A stretch of 64,000 bases of DNA from Corallococcus sp. NCRR (GTDB lineage Bacteria; Myxococcota; Myxococcia; Myxococcales; Myxococcaceae), in contig NZ_CP114039.1 of the NCBI RefSeq assembly GCF_026965535.1, positions 9,097,461 through 9,161,460 on the forward strand. The letters are read 5' to 3'. Position numbers and translations under genes: made by a program. The notes beneath the pieces are model-generated. The model saw only the letters and a list, made by a program, of their open reading frames with translations, had not been told where the DNA came from and did no database searches. Positions 61,198-64,000 of the stretch are shown here, piece after piece. Position 1 is the first letter of the stretch. Each line of letters opens with the position of its first letter.

Positions 61198-62988
61198 GTG
61201 GTGACGGACGAGGAGGTCCCAACGACGCCATCGGTGGATCCGCTGGTGGGATCGAAGATTGGCGAGTTCGTCATCCACGAGCGCGTGGGCGCGGGCGGGA
61301 TGGGGGTCGTCTACCGGGCGGAGCACCCGCTGATTGGCAAGCACGCGGCCATCAAGGTGATGCGCGCGGAGCTGGTGTCCCCGGAGCAGGAGCAGCGGCT
61401 GCTGGTGGAGGCGCGGGCGGTGAACGCCATCCGGCATCCGGGCGTGCTGGACATCTTCAACTTCGGGACGCTGCCGGACTGCCGGCCGTACGTGGTGATG
61501 GAGCTGCTCCAGGGCCAGTCGCTCGCGGACCGGATGCGCGAGCAGGGCCGGATGGATGTGGGGACCACGGCCTGGGTGTTGGAGCAGGTCCTCGCCGCGC
61601 TGGCGGCAGCGCACCGGGCGGGCGTGGTGCACCGCGACCTGAAGCCCGCGAACGTGTTCCTGATGGAGCAGCCGGACGCGGCGCCGCTGATCAAGCTGGT
61701 GGATTTCGGCATCGCCAAGGTGATGCAGGAGCAGGACGCGCTGGCGCGGGCGGATGGCTCCACGCTGGGGACGCCGGACTTCATGGCCCCGGAGCAGGTC
61801 CGCGGAGGCGAGGTGGGCCCGGCCGCGGACCTGTACGCGCTGGGCGTGATGGCGTTCCACATGCTCACGGGCACCCGGCCGTTCCAGGGTGACAACGTGC
61901 AGGTGATGTTCGCGCACGTCGAGCAGATCCCGCCCCGGGTGTCGTCGCGGGTGGAGGGGATCCCGCCGGAGCTCGATGACCTGGTGGCGCGGTTGATGGC
62001 GAAGGAGCCGGCGAAGCGGCCCGCGACCGCGACAGACGTGCGGCTGAAGCTCCGGAGCCTGGCGCGACCGCCCGTGCCGTCCGGGAGCGCGGAACCGCCA
62101 TTGGAGTCACCGGCCGTACCGGCAGTGCCCATGGCCATCGTGGCTCCGGCTCGCCGGAACGGGATGTCGCTCGCGGTGGCCGCGGTCGCAGGGGTGGCGC
62201 TGCTGGGAGTGGGTTACGGGCTGGGAGCGCGGACGGGGAAGGCGGAGCAGCTGCAAGTGATTGCACCGCCTCGGCCTTCCGAGCAGGTGCTGGTGGACGC
62301 GAGACCTGTGCCTCCAGTGGAGCCGCCGCCAGTCACGGAGACGCAGCCCCCTGTCGAGGCGCAGCCCGAGGTCGTCGACGACGCCGCGCCCGAGGAGGCG
62401 GAGACCGCGACAGCGACCCTGGCGAAGTCCACGAAGTTGCCACCGTTGCCGGCGGTGACTCCCTCCGAGATCAAGATGGAGCAGCGGCAGGCGGGGCTGT
62501 TCAAGCTGCTGCTGGCGCGGGCGAAGGACGTGGACGCGGAGGGAGTGCTGCGCGGCAGGCTGCTCCAGCAGTACCGGGCCGCCGCGGAGGCGACGTCGGA
62601 CTCCGAGCGTGCGCGCATCCATGTCGCGCTGGATGACATCGAGAAGGAGCTGACCCAGCGCATCGCACTGCACGATGCGCCCCCTGCGCCCGTCGTCGCC
62701 GTCGTCGCGCCACCCGTGGCGCCCCGGGTCCCGGCGCTCGTGATTCCCAAGCTCCCCACCCTGCCCCAGGGCAATGCCTCCGAGCAGAAGCTGGCCCAGC
62801 GCATGGACAAGCTGGTGGTGGAGCTGCGCAAGCGCACGCAGAACCAGGACGTCGCGCCGGAACTCACGAAGCAGTTGGTGGACATCTTCACTGAAGCCGC
62901 GAAGGCCCAGACCGCCACCGAGCGCATGACCGTGCATCAGGCCCTCGATGCGTGGCAGGAGCGATTGACGACGCGCTTCCCTCGCTGA
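61198..62988 (+). CDS. Membrane Ser/Thr protein kinase, copy 1 (Pkn type)
   Basis: The protein has 596 residues from GTG 61198, in the frame of the kinase; the start is uncertain (GTG 61201 and TTG 61174 are alternatives). The kinase domain spans about 20-285: GAGGMGVVYRAEHPL, KHAAIKVMRAEL (Lys), VVHRDLKPANVF (catalytic Asp), KLVDFGIAKV (DFG) and LGTPDFMAPEQVRGG. A single membrane helix follows (about 325-345, SLAVAAVAGVALLGVGYGLG), then a Pro-rich linker and two similar helical repeats outside (GLFKLLLARAKDVDAEGVLR and KLVVELRKRTQNQDVAPELT) of about 60 residues each. It probably transmits an outside signal by phosphorylating cytoplasmic proteins. Confidence 0.88.
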   Translation: MVTDEEVPTTPSVDPLVGSKIGEFVIHERVGAGGMGVVYRAEHPLIGKHAAIKVMRAELVSPEQEQRLLVEARAVNAIRHPGVLDIFNFGTLPDCRPYVVMELLQGQSLADRMREQGRMDVGTTAWVLEQVLAALAAAHRAGVVHRDLKPANVFLMEQPDAAPLIKLVDFGIAKVMQEQDALARADGSTLGTPDFMAPEQVRGGEVGPAADLYALGVMAFHMLTGTRPFQGDNVQVMFAHVEQIPPRVSSRVEGIPPELDDLVARLMAKEPAKRPATATDVRLKLRSLARPPVPSGSAEPPLESPAVPAVPMAIVAPARRNGMSLAVAAVAGVALLGVGYGLGARTGKAEQLQVIAPPRPSEQVLVDARPVPPVEPPPVTETQPPVEAQPEVVDDAAPEEAETATATLAKSTKLPPLPAVTPSEIKMEQRQAGLFKLLLARAKDVDAEGVLRGRLLQQYRAAAEATSDSERARIHVALDDIEKELTQRIALHDAPPAPVVAVVAPPVAPRVPALVIPKLPTLPQGNASEQKLAQRMDKLVVELRKRTQNQDVAPELTKQLVDIFTEAAKAQTATERMTVHQALDAWQERLTTRFPR

Positions 62989-63154
62989 TCATCGAGGCGT
63001 GCATCGTCGGGAGCGGACGAGAGGAAAACGACCGCCCCACTGGAAGTACAGGCAATCCCGCGTCGACTGGCGGACGAGCGAACAACCGGCAAGCCTTCAG
63101 GGCACGCGACGGCGTCCCCTGGATCACGGTACTGTCACCGTAAACGGGCTTTCC

Positions 63155-64000
63155 ATGAAGACGCGAAGAATTCCGGAGACGGGGGCACACCGGTCGGTGA
63201 CGGAGCGTGAGGTGCCGGTGGCAATGGCATCCACGGCGCCGAAGGTGGATCCGCTGCTGGGGGCGCAGCTGGGTGAGTTCGTCATCCAGGAGCGCATTGG
63301 CGCGGGTGGGATGGGGGTCGTCTACCGGGCGGAGCACCCCATCATTGGCAAGCAAGCCGCCATCAAGGTGTTGCGCGCGGAGTTGATGTCGCCGGAGCAG
63401 GCGCAGCGGTTGCTGGTGGAGGCGCGGTCGGTCAACGCCATCCGTCACCCGGGCATCCTGGACATCTTCAACTTCGGGTCGTTGCCGGACGGGCGGCCGT
63501 ACGTGGTGATGGAGCTGCTCCAGGGCCAGTCGCTCGCGGCCGTGCTGCGCGCGCGGGGCCGGTTGGACGTGGGGACAGCGGTCTGGATGTTGGATCAGAT
63601 CCTCTCGCCGCTGGGGGCCGCGCACCGGGCGGGGGTGGTGCACCGGGACCTGAAGCCGGCGAACGTGTTCATGGCGGAGCGGCCAGACGCGGCGCCCATG
63701 CTCAAGCTGGTCGACTTCGGCATCGCCAAGGTGCTGCAGTCGCAAGAGGGACTGACGAACGCGGACGGCTCCGTGTTGGGGACGCCGGACTTCATGGCGC
63801 CCGAGCAGATCCGCGGCGGCACGGTGGGCCCGGCCACGGACCTGTACGCGCTGGGCGTGATGGCGTTCCAGATGCTCACGGGCGCGAGGCCGTTCCAGGG
63901 CGACAACGTGCAGGTGCTGTTCGCGCACATCGAACAGGCACCGCAGCCACCCTCGTCGAAGGTGGAGGGTCTGCCGCCGGAGCTCGACGCGCTGGTGCTC
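63155..64000 (+). CDS. Ser/Thr protein kinase, copy 2 (cut by window end)
   Basis: The visible 282 codons start at ATG 63155 (MKTRRIPETGAHRSVTEREV). The kinase motifs GAGGMGVVYRAEHPI, QAAIKVLRAEL, VVHRDLKPANVFMAER, KLVDFGIAKVLQ and LGTPDFMAPEQIRGG are intact and close to copy 1, so a tandem duplication is likely. The C-terminal part lies outside the window. The gap to copy 1 is 166 bp on the same strand. Confidence 0.9.
   Translation, partial: MKTRRIPETGAHRSVTEREVPVAMASTAPKVDPLLGAQLGEFVIQERIGAGGMGVVYRAEHPIIGKQAAIKVLRAELMSPEQAQRLLVEARSVNAIRHPGILDIFNFGSLPDGRPYVVMELLQGQSLAAVLRARGRLDVGTAVWMLDQILSPLGAAHRAGVVHRDLKPANVFMAERPDAAPMLKLVDFGIAKVLQSQEGLTNADGSVLGTPDFMAPEQIRGGTVGPATDLYALGVMAFQMLTGARPFQGDNVQVLFAHIEQAPQPPSSKVEGLPPELDALVL

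Overview
The window is high-GC DNA with dense, often overlapping genes and GTG or TTG starts. It also carries families that point to a myxobacterium of the Corallococcus/Myxococcus type: a DUF2378/TIGR02265 protein (36.7 kb), an sce7726-family protein (27.7-28.3 kb), many lipoproteins with TPR or TonB-like domains, Pkn-type membrane Ser/Thr kinases, and an ECF sigma/anti-sigma pair. No rRNA, tRNA, CRISPR array, transposase or integrase was seen.

Layout. 0-10 kb: TonB-like protein end, amidase, L,D-transpeptidase-like protein, RIO-type kinase with a long 60-bp-repeat tail, then a minus-strand cluster AlkB-like / deoD / MepA-LysM lipoprotein, a PIN protein and a CAP-domain lipoprotein. 10-20 kb: class V aminotransferase, thioredoxin, RhtA-like exporter, and a coupled tetR / NAD-binding / VTT-membrane operon whose last gene, a short-chain dehydrogenase, is a wreck. 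Then come DUF4173, an endonuclease/phosphatase-family lipoprotein, a GNAT protein and a GT-C glycosyltransferase. 20-26 kb: small exported protein, APC permease, AbiGi/DUF2971-like protein, dbpA, a TetR/DUF1304 divergent pair with two clear operators, and an FmdE-like lipoprotein.

26.3-28.4 kb is a patch of visibly lower GC holding only two genes, a Beta-family (PF14350) protein and an sce7726-family PD-(D/E)XK-like protein. They converge and overlap by 107 bp; this is the best candidate for an acquired defence-type module. 28.4-31.4 kb is an ECF sigma / zinc anti-sigma / exported caspase-like operon with overlapping genes. 31.4-40.8 kb: Cys-rich lipoprotein, MFS exporter, methyltransferase, Ap4A phosphorylase-like protein, TPR protein, DUF2378, lipocalin-like protein, FUSC transporter.

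40.8-48.3 kb contains a tandem duplication of a two-gene convergent module: a large TPR lipoprotein (+) facing a TonB-C/TPR lipoprotein (-). 48.3-55.8 kb: GH5-like hydrolase, small orphan protein, epimerase/AraC coupled pair, exported protein, RluA-type synthase, quinone-oxidoreductase-like enzyme. 55.9-60.9 kb is a three-gene operon of two GMC (cholesterol-oxidase-like) oxidoreductases and an alpha/beta hydrolase whose nucleophile position is Cys. The window ends in two tandem paralogous Ser/Thr kinases. The first shows a 1-nt deletion just after the ancestral ATG; the second is cut by the window edge.

All calls come from reading protein and DNA motifs by eye; no database search was run.
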